Shown here: in pieces, positions 32,873 through 45,196 of the stretch
How the letters are laid out: every line of letters begins with the position of its first letter
Position numbering within the stretch: the stretch's first letter is position 1
Assembly: GCF_016907315.1 (NCBI RefSeq)
Contig: NZ_JAFBBS010000001.1
Span: 1,674,001-1,738,000, forward strand
From: Microbacterium esteraromaticum
GTDB lineage: Bacteria; Actinomycetota; Actinomycetes; Actinomycetales; Microbacteriaceae
Direction of reading: 5' to 3'
Length of the DNA: 64,000 nucleotides
Made by a program: the position numbers and the translations under genes
The notes under the pieces: model-generated
The model's database searches: none
What the model saw: the letters and a program-made list of their open reading frames with translations, nothing else
Told to the model about the DNA's origin: nothing

Positions 32873-33223
32873 TCAGTCCTTTCGAGCAGGTACGACGAAC
32901 CCCCGGGGGGTCAGTTCGTATCGGAAATGAGCGTGGGGCTTGACGTCGTCGACGCCGCCCGCGCTCCACGGATTGCAACGCAGAATGCGCCAGACGGAGA
33001 GCACTGCTCCCCACACGGCGCCGTTCTGCTGAACCGCCCCTACAGCGTACGCGGAACAGGACGGGTAATACCTGCACACGTCCCCGTAGAGCGGTGAGAT
33101 CAGAGCCCGGTAGAGGGCGAGAAAACCCAGAGCGAGGTTGCGCGGCAGCAGTGCGATCCCCCGCAGCAGATCGGATGCCCGGAACCGCGCCGTTCCGAAG
33201 GCGTACGACGGCAGCGCGCTCAT
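32873..33223 (-). CDS. yidD: Membrane protein insertion efficiency factor YidD
   Basis: 116-residue member of the YidD (haemolytic/UPF0161) family that assists YidC-dependent insertion. The conserved core is LALYRALISPLYGDVCRYYP-SCSAYAV (three conserved cysteines) and CNPWSAGGVDDV near the C-terminus; an amphipathic helix precedes it. ATG 33223 overlaps the rnpA stop by 4 bp (ATGA). The longer in-frame extension to 33502 is antisense-like sequence inside rnpA and not supported. Position between rnpA and yidC is conserved across bacteria. Confidence 0.95.
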   Translation of the reverse strand: MSALPSYAFGTARFRASDLLRGIALLPRNLALGFLALYRALISPLYGDVCRYYPSCSAYAVGAVQQNGAVWGAVLSVWRILRCNPWSAGGVDDVKPHAHFRYELTPRGFVVPARKD

Positions 33224-33570
33224 GCGCGGGCCGATCCGGACAGCACGCGGCTCAGACAGCGCTCGACGTCGGTCCGAAGGGCGGCGAAGTCCGCTGTCGC
33301 GGACGCAGGAAGGGCACGGATGACGACATCCGTGCCCTCGGGAACCATGTCGACGAACTCCGCGCACACCGCCTTGAGGCGTCGGCGAACGGTGTTGCGA
33401 ACCACGGCGGTTCCTACCTGCTTGCTGATGATGAAGCCGAACCGGGGAGCCCGCTGATCCGCGCCACGAAACACCGAGGTGATCAGACGCGGACCGCCGC
33501 ATCGGGTGCCACGGCGGACCACCTGTCGGTAGTCGACGCCGCGGGTCAGCCGATTCGGCCGGGCGAGCAC
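33220..33570 (-). CDS. rnpA: Ribonuclease P protein component
   Basis: Protein subunit of RNase P, 116 residues, needed with the RNA subunit to remove 5' leaders from pre-tRNAs. Visible are the N-terminal LARPNRLTRGVDYRQVVRRG, the beta-strand FGFIISKQVGTAVVRNTVRRRLKA, which contains the conserved RNR-type basic motif (VRNTVRRRLK), and the basic surface helix. It starts at GTG 33570, 6 bp after the rpmH stop, and overlaps yidD by 4 bp. Length and order match the family. Confidence 0.96.
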   Translation of the reverse strand: MLARPNRLTRGVDYRQVVRRGTRCGGPRLITSVFRGADQRAPRFGFIISKQVGTAVVRNTVRRRLKAVCAEFVDMVPEGTDVVIRALPASATADFAALRTDVERCLSRVLSGSARA

Positions 33571-33576
33571 AGGGCT

Positions 33577-33714
33577 TTACGCCGAGAGCTCGGTGCGGCC
33601 CTTCGCGCGGCGTGCCGACAGGATGGCGCGGCCGGCGCGGGTGCGCATGCGGGCGCGGAAGCCGTGCTTCTTGGCGCGACGGCGGTTGTTGGGCTGGAAG
33701 GTGCGCTTGCTCAT
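33577..33714 (-). CDS. rpmH: 50S ribosomal protein L34
   Basis: 45-residue ribosomal protein ([20 protein letters not shown] at the start, ending AKGRTELSA), which is the canonical actinobacterial L34 sequence with its [15 protein letters not shown] core. It is below the size threshold for simple gene finding but certain by sequence and place: first in the leftward rpmH-rnpA-yidD-yidC-jag-rsmG run, facing away from dnaA. A GGAG Shine-Dalgarno lies eight bases upstream of ATG 33714. Confidence 0.98.
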   Translation of the reverse strand: MSKRTFQPNNRRRAKKHGFRARMRTRAGRAILSARRAKGRTELSA

Positions 33715-34055
33715 GGAATCACTCCGGGAATGGTGTCACCGGGTCTAAGCATCCGGAGACAGGGGGTACTGCCTAAATGGCATAAGTCAACCGATTAAGG
33801 GTACGACCTGCCGCCGCGCAGGGCAAATCCGCCCGGGGATTCCGTGGATCTCCGCACCGGGTGCCGCGCTGCAGCCGTGGAGTTGCGCACACCCATTATC
33901 CACAACTGTGGAGATCTCGCCGACCCACGACACACCCGCGTGTTTCCGGGGACGGGTTGCTGTTAACAGCGGCGGTGACTACCGTGGCATCCGACGTTAT
34001 CCACAGGGGGAGATCACGCTTCACGCGCCCTTTCCACAACTTCGCCCGGAGCACC
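33715..34055. promoter_or_regulatory. rpmH-dnaA divergent intergenic region with two DnaA boxes
   Basis: 341 bp of divergent promoter sequence. Perfect DnaA boxes TTATCCACA occur at 33896-33904 and 33997-34005 on the plus strand, and a weaker TTTCCACAA lies at 34031-34039. These are well placed for autoregulation of dnaA by DnaA. A GTTAAC (33962-33967) marks the most A/T-rich point. The rpmH promoter must lie in the left half; no clear -35/-10 pair is visible. Confidence 0.8.
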
Positions 34056-35450
34056 ATGACCTCTGCCGCCCATCCCGATGTGCCCATCTGGTCGACTCTG
34101 CTCGAGCGACTGGCGGAGGATGAGCGCGTCAGCCCGCAGCTGCGAGGCTTCCTCAGCCTGGTCGTGCCGGCGGGAGTCATGGGCGGTGTGCTGTATCTGG
34201 ACGTCCCGAATGATCTCACCGCCGCGCAGATCAACAAGCGCCTGCGCGTGCCGATGATGGAGGCTCTCTCGGACATCGGCGAAGAGGTGACCTCCTACCG
34301 CACGGTCGTGAACCACGAGCTGATCGATCAGCCGACCGCGCCCATCTCGGTGCCGGACTTCGCCGCTGCGGAACCGGTGCGCGTCGAATCGCCCATGGAG
34401 CAGCAGCCCACTCCCCTGCGCCACGAATCGCGACTGAACCCGAAGTACACCTTCGACAACTTCGTGATCGGTCAGTCCAACCGCTTCGCACATGCCGCGG
34501 CCGTCGCCGTGGCCGAGGCGCCGGCGAAGGCGTACAACCCCCTCTTCATCTACGGCGACTCGGGTCTGGGCAAAACCCATCTCCTGCATGCGATCGGCGA
34601 CTACGCCCAGTCTCTGTACGCCGGGGTGAAGGTCCGGTACGTCTCGAGCGAGGAGTTCACGAACGACTTCATCAACTCGATCGCGAACAACCGAGGAGCG
34701 GCGTTCCAGAGCCGCTATCGCGAGGTCGACATCCTGCTCATCGACGACATCCAGTTCCTGCAGGGTCGTGCCGAGACCCAGGAGGCGTTCTTCCACACCT
34801 TCAACCAGCTGCACGATCACAACAAGCAGGTCGTGATCACCAGCGACGTGGCGCCGAAGCTGCTGACCGGCTTCGAAGACCGCATGCGCAGCCGGTTCGA
34901 GTGGGGTCTGATCACCGATGTGCAGGCGCCCGATCTCGAGACGCGCATCGCGATCCTTCGCAAGAAGGCGCAGAGCGAGTCGCTGCACATCCCCGATGAG
35001 GTGCTGGAGTACATCGCAACCGTGGTGTCGTCGAACATCCGCGAGCTCGAGGGCGCACTGATCCGGGTCTCGGCGTTCGCCAGCCTGAACCGCTCGATGC
35101 TCGACATCTCGCTGGCGCAGACGGTGCTGCGCGACATCGTCGACACGACCGAAGACAACATCATCTCGCCGACCGACATCATCACGGCGACCGCCGCCTA
35201 CTTCAAGCTCACGGTCGACGATCTGTACGGATCGAGCCGCTCGCAGCAGATCGCCACCGCCCGGCAGATCGCGATGTACCTGTGTCGTGAGCGCACGAGC
35301 CTGTCACTGCCGAAGATCGGTCAGCTGTTCGGCAATCGCGATCACACGACGGTCATGTACGCGGTCAAGAAGATCAGCGAGCTCATGAAAGAGCGTCGCT
35401 CGCTCTACAACCAGGTCACCGAGATCACCACCCAGATCAGCCGGCGCTGA
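34056..35450 (+). CDS. dnaA: Chromosomal replication initiator protein DnaA
   Basis: AAA+ ATPase that binds DnaA boxes at oriC, melts the DNA and loads the helicase. In 464 residues: domain I (about 1-90), a short linker, AAA+ domain with Walker A in [20 protein letters not shown] and Walker B in [20 protein letters not shown], the arginine-finger-bearing [20 protein letters not shown], and DNA-binding domain IV with the signature [23 protein letters not shown] 34056 is preceded by CGGAG at good spacing; the longer frame to 33861 crosses the DnaA-box promoter region and is rejected. It is followed by a 418-bp oriC-type gap and dnaN. Confidence 0.97.
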   Translation: MTSAAHPDVPIWSTLLERLAEDERVSPQLRGFLSLVVPAGVMGGVLYLDVPNDLTAAQINKRLRVPMMEALSDIGEEVTSYRTVVNHELIDQPTAPISVPDFAAAEPVRVESPMEQQPTPLRHESRLNPKYTFDNFVIGQSNRFAHAAAVAVAEAPAKAYNPLFIYGDSGLGKTHLLHAIGDYAQSLYAGVKVRYVSSEEFTNDFINSIANNRGAAFQSRYREVDILLIDDIQFLQGRAETQEAFFHTFNQLHDHNKQVVITSDVAPKLLTGFEDRMRSRFEWGLITDVQAPDLETRIAILRKKAQSESLHIPDEVLEYIATVVSSNIRELEGALIRVSAFASLNRSMLDISLAQTVLRDIVDTTEDNIISPTDIITATAAYFKLTVDDLYGSSRSQQIATARQIAMYLCRERTSLSLPKIGQLFGNRDHTTVMYAVKKISELMKERRSLYNQVTEITTQISRR

Positions 35451-35868
35451 CGGCCCCGACACGCCTGCTCTGGCGCGGAATCGGACCGGTTCTCCGCAGG
35501 GCTTGTGGATAACTTGTGGAAACTTCGTCTTCCGGATGCCTCCGCACGGGGTCCCCTGTGGATAAGCACCACCCTTGAGAAAAACGTCCACACCCCCGAA
35601 ACCCGCGGATTCCTCAGGGATTCCACATGTCACACGTGTGTAGTTACCTACTCTCTGCTGATATCCACCGACTTATCCACAGAATCCACAGTTGTTAACA
35701 CCGTTAAGAGATCTCCATCCAGTCAGGGGTCATTCGATGACCAGACGGATGTGGACGAACCCCGAATCACAAGACCTTCGGGGTGGTGGACGGCTCGTCA
35801 CCTGCGACTAGCATGGGATCGCCTGCAGTGCGCCCACTGCAGAGAGCAGGTACAACGAGGGAGCGCCC
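35451..35868. other. oriC: Chromosomal origin of replication, oriC
   Basis: The 418-bp dnaA-dnaN gap, the standard actinobacterial oriC position. Perfect DnaA boxes: TGTGGATAA at 35504-35512 and 35557-35565 (minus orientation), TTATCCACA at 35673-35681 (plus). Near matches include TGTGGAAAC (35515-35523), ACGTCCACA (35584-35592), ATATCCACC (35661-35669) and GAATCCACA (35682-35690). An A/T-rich stretch with GTTGTTAACACCGTTAAGAG (35691-35710) follows the boxes and is a candidate unwinding element. The dnaN promoter and its GAGGGAG ribosome binding site occupy the right end. Confidence 0.9.
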
Positions 35869-37011
35869 GTGAGGTTCCAGGTCAACCGCGATGTGTTCAG
35901 CGAGGCTGTGTCCTTCGTCGTCAAGCTGCTTCCGCAGCGCAATCCGCAGCCGATCCTCGCGGGTGTGCTCATCGAGGCATCCGGTGACGGGCTCACCCTT
36001 TCCGCGTTCGACTACGAGGCCTCCGCGCGCACCACCATCGAGGCGACCGTCGACGACCCGGGCACGATCCTCGTGCACGGCCGTCTGCTCTCAGACATCG
36101 CGAGCCGTCTGCCGAACGCGCCGATCGAGATCGCCGTCGAGGAAGACGGCGGCGTCGCGGTGACCTGCGGCTCCGCCCGCTTCACCCTCGCGGCCATGCC
36201 CGTCGAGGAGTACCCCTCGATCCCCGAGGTCACCGGGTCCACCGGCGTCGTGCCGGCCGAGGACTTCGCGACCGCGATCGCCCAGGTCGCCTTCGCTGCA
36301 TCGCGCGACGATGTGACCCCTGTGCTCACGGGTGTTCAGCTCGAGGTCGCCGACCACAATCTCAGCCTCGTCGCGACCGACCGCTACCGGGTCTCTCTTC
36401 GTGACGTCCCGTGGGACGGCCAGGTCGCCGAGCAGTCGGCACTCGTGCCTGCGCGCACTCTGACCGAGGTCGGCAAGACCTTCGCCCATGCGGGCAACAT
36501 CGAGGTCGCGTTCTCGGGCGCGGGCGATCGCGAGATCATCGCCTTCACCGCGGGCAACAAGACCGTGACTTCTCTGCTGATCAAGGGCAATTTCCCGCCC
36601 GTCCGCCGGCTGTTCCCCGAGCAGACCGACCACTACGCAGTGGTCAACACGGGCGAGCTCATCGAGGCCGTGCGTCGTGTGGCCCTGGTGCTCGACCGCT
36701 CTGCTCCGCTGCGCTTCACCTTCGGCGCCGACGGAGTGACGATGGATGCCTCCGGCAGCGAGCAGGCACGGGCATCCGAGTCGGTCGACGCCCACCTCAA
36801 CGGCGGCGACGAGGTCACCCTCGGTCTCAACCCGCAGTACCTGCTCGAGGCTCTCGGCGCCGTGAAGAGCGAGTTCACCCGCGTGACGTTCACGTCGAGC
36901 GACAACGCCAACAAGCTCAGCCCGGTGCTCATCACGAGTCAGACGTCGGTCGATCAGGCGGGCCTCGACTCGTTCAAGTACCTGCTGCAGCCGAACCTGC
37001 TGCTGCGCTGA
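35869..37011 (+). CDS. dnaN: DNA polymerase III beta subunit (sliding clamp)
   Basis: Ring-shaped processivity clamp of DNA polymerase III; 380 residues, matching the usual length for three similar domains. It begins MRFQVNRDVFSEAVSFVVKL (GTG start, preceded by GAGGGAG), has NPQPILAGVLIEASGDGLTL and the interdomain ATDRYRVSLRDVPWDG motif, and ends TLGLNPQYLLEALGAV ... SSDNANKLSPVLITSQ with the C-terminal partner-binding end LLQPNLLLR. It lies between oriC and recF in the classic dnaA-dnaN-recF order. Confidence 0.97.
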   Translation: MRFQVNRDVFSEAVSFVVKLLPQRNPQPILAGVLIEASGDGLTLSAFDYEASARTTIEATVDDPGTILVHGRLLSDIASRLPNAPIEIAVEEDGGVAVTCGSARFTLAAMPVEEYPSIPEVTGSTGVVPAEDFATAIAQVAFAASRDDVTPVLTGVQLEVADHNLSLVATDRYRVSLRDVPWDGQVAEQSALVPARTLTEVGKTFAHAGNIEVAFSGAGDREIIAFTAGNKTVTSLLIKGNFPPVRRLFPEQTDHYAVVNTGELIEAVRRVALVLDRSAPLRFTFGADGVTMDASGSEQARASESVDAHLNGGDEVTLGLNPQYLLEALGAVKSEFTRVTFTSSDNANKLSPVLITSQTSVDQAGLDSFKYLLQPNLLLR

Positions 37012-37056
37012 TCGCGAGCATCCGGCTCCGCCGGGGCCGATGTCGGGGGCCGAAGG

Positions 37057-37062
37057 TAGGCT
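37057..37062 (+). promoter_or_regulatory. -10 hexamer (TAGGCT) for recF
   Basis: TAGGCT ends six bases before GTG 37069 with no ribosome binding site between, suggesting a leaderless recF transcript from its own promoter. Confidence 0.5.
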
Positions 37063-37068
37063 GATGCG

Positions 37069-38247
37069 GTGATTGTGGAGCACCTGAACCTGGTCGATTT
37101 CCGCAATTACGCGACCGCCGATCTCACCCTCCATCGCGGTCCGAACGTGCTGGTGGGCAGCAACGGGCAGGGCAAGACGAACCTCGCCGAGGCGATCGTC
37201 TTCCTCGCCACTCTCGGTTCGCATCGCGTGTCATCCGATGCCCCGATGGTGAAAGACGCCCAGGAGTTCGCGGTCATCCGCGCGCGGCTGGCGCACGGAG
37301 AGCGCAAGGTGCTCGTCGAGGTGCAGCTGAACCGCCAGGGATCCAACAAGGCGAGGGTCAACGGCTCGCCGTCGAAGACCAACGAGCTGCCGCGCTATGC
37401 ACATGTCGTGCTGTTCGCCCCCGAAGACCTCCAGATCGTGCGCGGCGATCCTTCTTCGCGCAGAAGATTCGCAGATCAGATGCTGATTCAGCGCACCCCG
37501 CGAATGGCAGGCGTCATCGCCGACTATGAGCGGGTGCTCCGGCAGCGCACCGCCCTGCTGAAGTCCGCGCGGGCCCGTGGCGTTCGCGGCGAGGGCCTGT
37601 CGACGCTGGACGTGTGGGACGACAAGCTCATCGCGCTCGGCTCCGAGATCATCCACGCGCGCCTGCGTCTCGCGGCGGATCTGCAGGGTCCGGTCGCCGA
37701 GGCGTACACCGCCATCGCCGGAGCCGATCACCGTCCCGAGCTCGAGTGGGCGCTCTCGGTGCGCGGTGCCGATCCCGAGGAGGACGGCGATGAGGCCGAT
37801 GCCGAGTCGGATGCCAGGGGCGAGATCGCCGATCAGTTCCGGGCCGCACTGCAAGCCAAGCGGTCGAAGGAGATCGAGCGGGGTCTCACTCTCGTCGGTC
37901 CCCATCGCGACGATCTGATCCTGCGGGTCAGAGACCTTCCGGTGAAGGGGTACGCCTCGCATGGCGAGTCGTGGTCGGTGGCGCTTGCGCTGCGCCTGGC
38001 ATCCGCCGAGCTGCTGCGCGCCGAATCGCCTGCGGGAGATCCGGTGCTGATCCTCGACGACGTGTTCGCCGAGCTCGACGCCGATCGCCGTCAGCGCCTC
38101 GCGGCGCTGACTTCGGGCTACGAGCAGGTCATCGTCACCGCCGCCGTCGAGGCCGACATCCCCGAGCCGCTGCACCGCCACGTGGTGCGGATCACCGCGG
38201 GCACGATCAGCGACGACCGCGAGTCGGAGGGTGGTCCGGATGCGTGA
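37069..38247 (+). CDS. recF: DNA replication and repair protein RecF
   Basis: SMC-like ATPase that helps load RecA at gaps and stalled forks. The 392-residue protein shows Walker A in LVGSNGQGKTNLAEAIVFLA, the ABC-like signature region (HGESWSVALALRLASAELLR) and Walker B in PVLILDDVFAELDADRRQRL, with VIVTAAVEADIPEPL after it, all standard for RecF. An acidic insert (EEDGDEADAESDARGE) lies in the arm region. It starts at GTG 37069 and overlaps the DciA-like gene at its end by 8 bp. Confidence 0.96.
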   Translation: MIVEHLNLVDFRNYATADLTLHRGPNVLVGSNGQGKTNLAEAIVFLATLGSHRVSSDAPMVKDAQEFAVIRARLAHGERKVLVEVQLNRQGSNKARVNGSPSKTNELPRYAHVVLFAPEDLQIVRGDPSSRRRFADQMLIQRTPRMAGVIADYERVLRQRTALLKSARARGVRGEGLSTLDVWDDKLIALGSEIIHARLRLAADLQGPVAEAYTAIAGADHRPELEWALSVRGADPEEDGDEADAESDARGEIADQFRAALQAKRSKEIERGLTLVGPHRDDLILRVRDLPVKGYASHGESWSVALALRLASAELLRAESPAGDPVLILDDVFAELDADRRQRLAALTSGYEQVIVTAAVEADIPEPLHRHVVRITAGTISDDRESEGGPDA

Positions 38248-38725
38248 TCCTCAGCCTCCCGAAACGGTCGCGACCTACCTGCGGCTGCGCGGTCTCAAGC
38301 CGAGCGCGAAGAACTGGAAGCGCAAGAAGCGCATCGAGGTCGACGACGACAACGCACCGTTCACCAAGGGACGCGACCCGGGAACCCTCGGCGACGTGCT
38401 CGCCAAGCTGACGAAGGACTCTGGCTGGGAGAAGACCCTGGCCGCTGAAGACCTCGTACGTCAGTGGGCCGAGCTCGCCGGCGCCGATACGGCGAAGCAC
38501 TCCGAGCCGGTGTCGCTGGAGCGCGGTGTTCTCACGGTCAAGTGCGACTCGACGGCGTGGGCGAAGAATCTGCAGTTCATGCGTGCTGTCATCATGACCG
38601 AGATCGGCAACCGCTATCCGGATGCCGGGGTGCAGAACCTCCGATTCATCGGGCCTGATGTGCCGTCGTGGAAGTGGGGTCCGCGCGTCGTGCCCGGACG
38701 GGGCCCACGAGACACCTACGGGTAG
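38240..38725 (+). CDS. dciA: DciA/DUF721 family protein
   Basis: 161-residue protein of the DUF721 family; the gene between recF and gyrB in actinobacteria encodes DciA, a helicase-operator that substitutes for DnaC/DnaI in most bacteria. Features are a basic linker (KPSAKNWKRKKRIEVDDDNA), then a KH-like domain (LVRQWAELAGADTAKHSEPV, GVLTVKCDSTAWAKNLQFMR). ATG 38240 has a GAGGGTGG ribosome binding site; it overlaps the recF stop. That it loads DnaB is known for the family and inferred here. Confidence 0.88.
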   Translation: MRDPQPPETVATYLRLRGLKPSAKNWKRKKRIEVDDDNAPFTKGRDPGTLGDVLAKLTKDSGWEKTLAAEDLVRQWAELAGADTAKHSEPVSLERGVLTVKCDSTAWAKNLQFMRAVIMTEIGNRYPDAGVQNLRFIGPDVPSWKWGPRVVPGRGPRDTYG

Positions 38726-38776
38726 GGCATCACGACCGCACCCTCAAGCGCTCAGAATCGCCCACACGGCGTTTGA

Positions 38777-40903
<2,127 letters not shown>

Positions 40904-40922
40904 CCCACATACACACAAAGCC

Positions 40923-41039
40923 GCTGCTCGTGAGCAGCAGCTCATACAGAACTCAGGACGGAGGGCTCTTCTCAGAGTGAGCATCGGGAGGGACCCGCGA
41001 AGCGGGAGGGACCCGCTCTGCGAAGGAAGAGAAGAGCCC
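40923..41039 (+). promoter_or_regulatory. Structured leader upstream of gyrA
   Basis: The gyrB-gyrA gap holds a tight hairpin (GCTGCTC GT GAGCAGC, 40923-40938) and a larger stem formed by GGGCTCTTCTC (40963-40973) and its exact inverse GAGAAGAGCCC (41029-41039). Inside the large stem the 13-mer GGGAGGGACCCGC occurs twice (40986-40998, 41004-41016). This could be a terminator/attenuator or an RNA control element for gyrA. Confidence 0.7.
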
Positions 41040-41076
41040 GAAGTCCGGCAGCCACAGGCATCAGAGAAGAAACCAC

Positions 41077-43647
<2,571 letters not shown>

Positions 43648-43667
43648 GAACGAGAGAGCACTGACAC

Positions 43668-44072
43668 ATGAGCACAGTGGCAGACAAGCTGGCGAAGAAG
43701 TCCACGCGCAAGACGGGCGGCAAGCAGGTGCGCCTGCGCCTGGTCTACGTCGACTTCTGGTCGGCTGTGAAGCTGTCGTTCCTCGGAGCGGTGGCACTGG
43801 CGATCGTCACCATGGTGTCGTTCTTCCTCGTGTTCATGGTTCTGCAGGCGACGAACGTGATCGGCCAGACCGGTGACTTCCTCGACACGCTCACCGACGG
43901 CGCTGTCGACATCGAGAGCCTCATCGGGCTTCCGCAGGTCATGGCGTTCGGCGCGGTGGTCTCGATCCTGAACCTCATCGTGTTCACGGTGCTCGGTGCC
44001 GTCATCGCGGGTATCTACAACCTCGCGGTGAAGGTGACCGGCGGACTGCTCGTCGGGTTCATGTCGAACTGA
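43668..44072 (+). CDS. DUF3566 domain-containing membrane protein
   Basis: 134-residue membrane protein that almost always follows gyrA in actinobacteria; function unknown. A basic N-terminus (KLAKKSTRKTGGKQVRLRLV) leads to DFWSAVKLSFLGAVALAIVT and two transmembrane helices (residues about 37-63 and 90-128), with the conserved AVKLS segment. It starts 20 bp after gyrA and is likely co-transcribed. In mycobacterial relatives this gene precedes tRNA-Ile; here four further genes intervene. Confidence 0.92.
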   Translation: MSTVADKLAKKSTRKTGGKQVRLRLVYVDFWSAVKLSFLGAVALAIVTMVSFFLVFMVLQATNVIGQTGDFLDTLTDGAVDIESLIGLPQVMAFGAVVSILNLIVFTVLGAVIAGIYNLAVKVTGGLLVGFMSN

Positions 44073-44087
44073 GCCTGCGCCTCTGTT

Positions 44088-44104
44088 GGGGCAGACTCTG
44101 CCCC
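44088..44104. terminator. Hairpin after the gyrA-DUF3566 unit
   Basis: GGGGCAG ACT CTGCCCC, a 7-bp perfect stem with a 3-base loop, 15 bp beyond the DUF3566 stop. There is no U run. Confidence 0.6.
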
Positions 44105-44173
44105 GAACGGCGCCTAGCATGCGTGGGAACCAGCGGGGTCAGGCACATTCGCCTCTAGGCAACGTAGCCAGAC

Positions 44174-44818
44174 TTATATGTTGCTGGCGCTTGCGTGGTT
44201 GAAATAGGCATAGTTGTCGGAGAAGTCCGCGTTGTTCCCGGTGTCGCTGTCGGTGACTCCCGAACCGGGCTGGAAGTCGGACGTGGTGCGCACCCGATAG
44301 AAATTGGTGGCCGTGTTCTCCGTTCCGTTCATCTGAACCGTGAAGTTCACGGTGAATGAAGCGCCTGGGGCGAGGGGCGCCATCAGCGTGAAGTACCAGA
44401 GCTGGCGCACCGCGAGTGGCTCAGTACCGATCTCCTGCGTGCCCGTACCTGAGGCGGCCAGGGGGTACCCGTCAGATCCCACGATGGTGAACGAGGAAGT
44501 CTCCCAGATCGCCGCGAAGGGCAGGCCGATGGTGAGCGTCGCACCGGCTGGCAGCTCGTCTGGCCCGAGGTTCCCGAACGTGTAAGAGAAACTGGTGAGC
44601 CGCGGCCCGCGGTAAAAGGACTCCCCGCGGTAGGTGCCGTCCGGGCCCGATGGCAGCCGAGCGGTCGACCACAAGTTGACCTGCGGAGCAGGAGATGCGG
44701 CCGTGAGCGGCGCCGCCACGGCAACCGCGATGGCGGGGATGGACCATGCAGCTCCAGCAACCAGAGTTCTCCGTGACAGAGCCGTGCTCTCCGACGCGGT
44801 GTGGTCAGGCATGTTCAT
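44174..44818 (-). CDS. Tat-exported hypothetical protein
   Basis: 214-residue secreted protein. The signal peptide has a twin-arginine motif (SRRTLVAGAAWSIPAIAVAV), with probable cleavage after the APLTAASPA segment. The mature part is beta-rich and lacks catalytic motifs (LTSFSYTFGNLGPDELPAGA, FTIVGSDGYPLAASGTGTQE, PLAPGASFTVNFTVQMNG), recalling DUF11/adhesin-like beta-sandwich repeats. It starts at ATG 44818 with AGGAAA upstream. It stands alone, opposite to its neighbours, and its base composition is visibly less G/C-rich than theirs, which suggests recent acquisition. I do not recognise a precise family. Confidence 0.75.
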   Translation of the reverse strand: MNMPDHTASESTALSRRTLVAGAAWSIPAIAVAVAAPLTAASPAPQVNLWSTARLPSGPDGTYRGESFYRGPRLTSFSYTFGNLGPDELPAGATLTIGLPFAAIWETSSFTIVGSDGYPLAASGTGTQEIGTEPLAVRQLWYFTLMAPLAPGASFTVNFTVQMNGTENTATNFYRVRTTSDFQPGSGVTDSDTGNNADFSDNYAYFNHASASNI

Positions 44819-45196
44819 GTGGGTTTCCTAACTGCTCGTCGGCCGGGGCCTGCTGACTGGTGCATCGTACTCGGGCCGAAGAACCGGATTGCAGGAGCGG
44901 GGGTGCTCCGGCATCGTCGCCTCCGGTGGTCCGGCGGGTACGCCGCCTTTCGTGAAGCCAGTTCGGTCGTCGTGGACACCGAGATGACCGGCCTGGAGCG
45001 GCAATCGTGGCGACGTACGTGCCGAGGAGCACGAGGAGGGTCGTCGACGGGTCTCGAAAGATCAGCGACAGAACGGGCCGGACTACCGACCCCTTTCTGG
45101 GGCGCTTACCTCGGATGGAGCGAGTAGGGAAAACCCGAATGCGGCTGTCGGGCTGGCTCCGTGTCGGGATGCTCTGCGGAACCGTAGCTTTGAGCT
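44819..45196. other. Non-coding gap before the two-component system
   Basis: 378 bp with no supported gene. It contains the divergent promoter of the Tat-exported protein on the left and, at 45185-45190, the TAGCTT hexamer that probably starts the histidine-kinase transcript. I see no other structure. Confidence 0.6.
45185..45190 (+). promoter_or_regulatory. -10 hexamer (TAGCTT) for the histidine kinase operon
   Basis: TAGCTT is followed by six bases (TGAGCT) and ATG 45197, the leaderless geometry. Confidence 0.5.

Noticed and set aside
44805..45127. Overlapping short frames in the gap before the histidine kinase (44801-45127)
   Set aside because: Arginine-rich, no ribosome binding site, and no conserved motif; the gap is best seen as promoter sequence.
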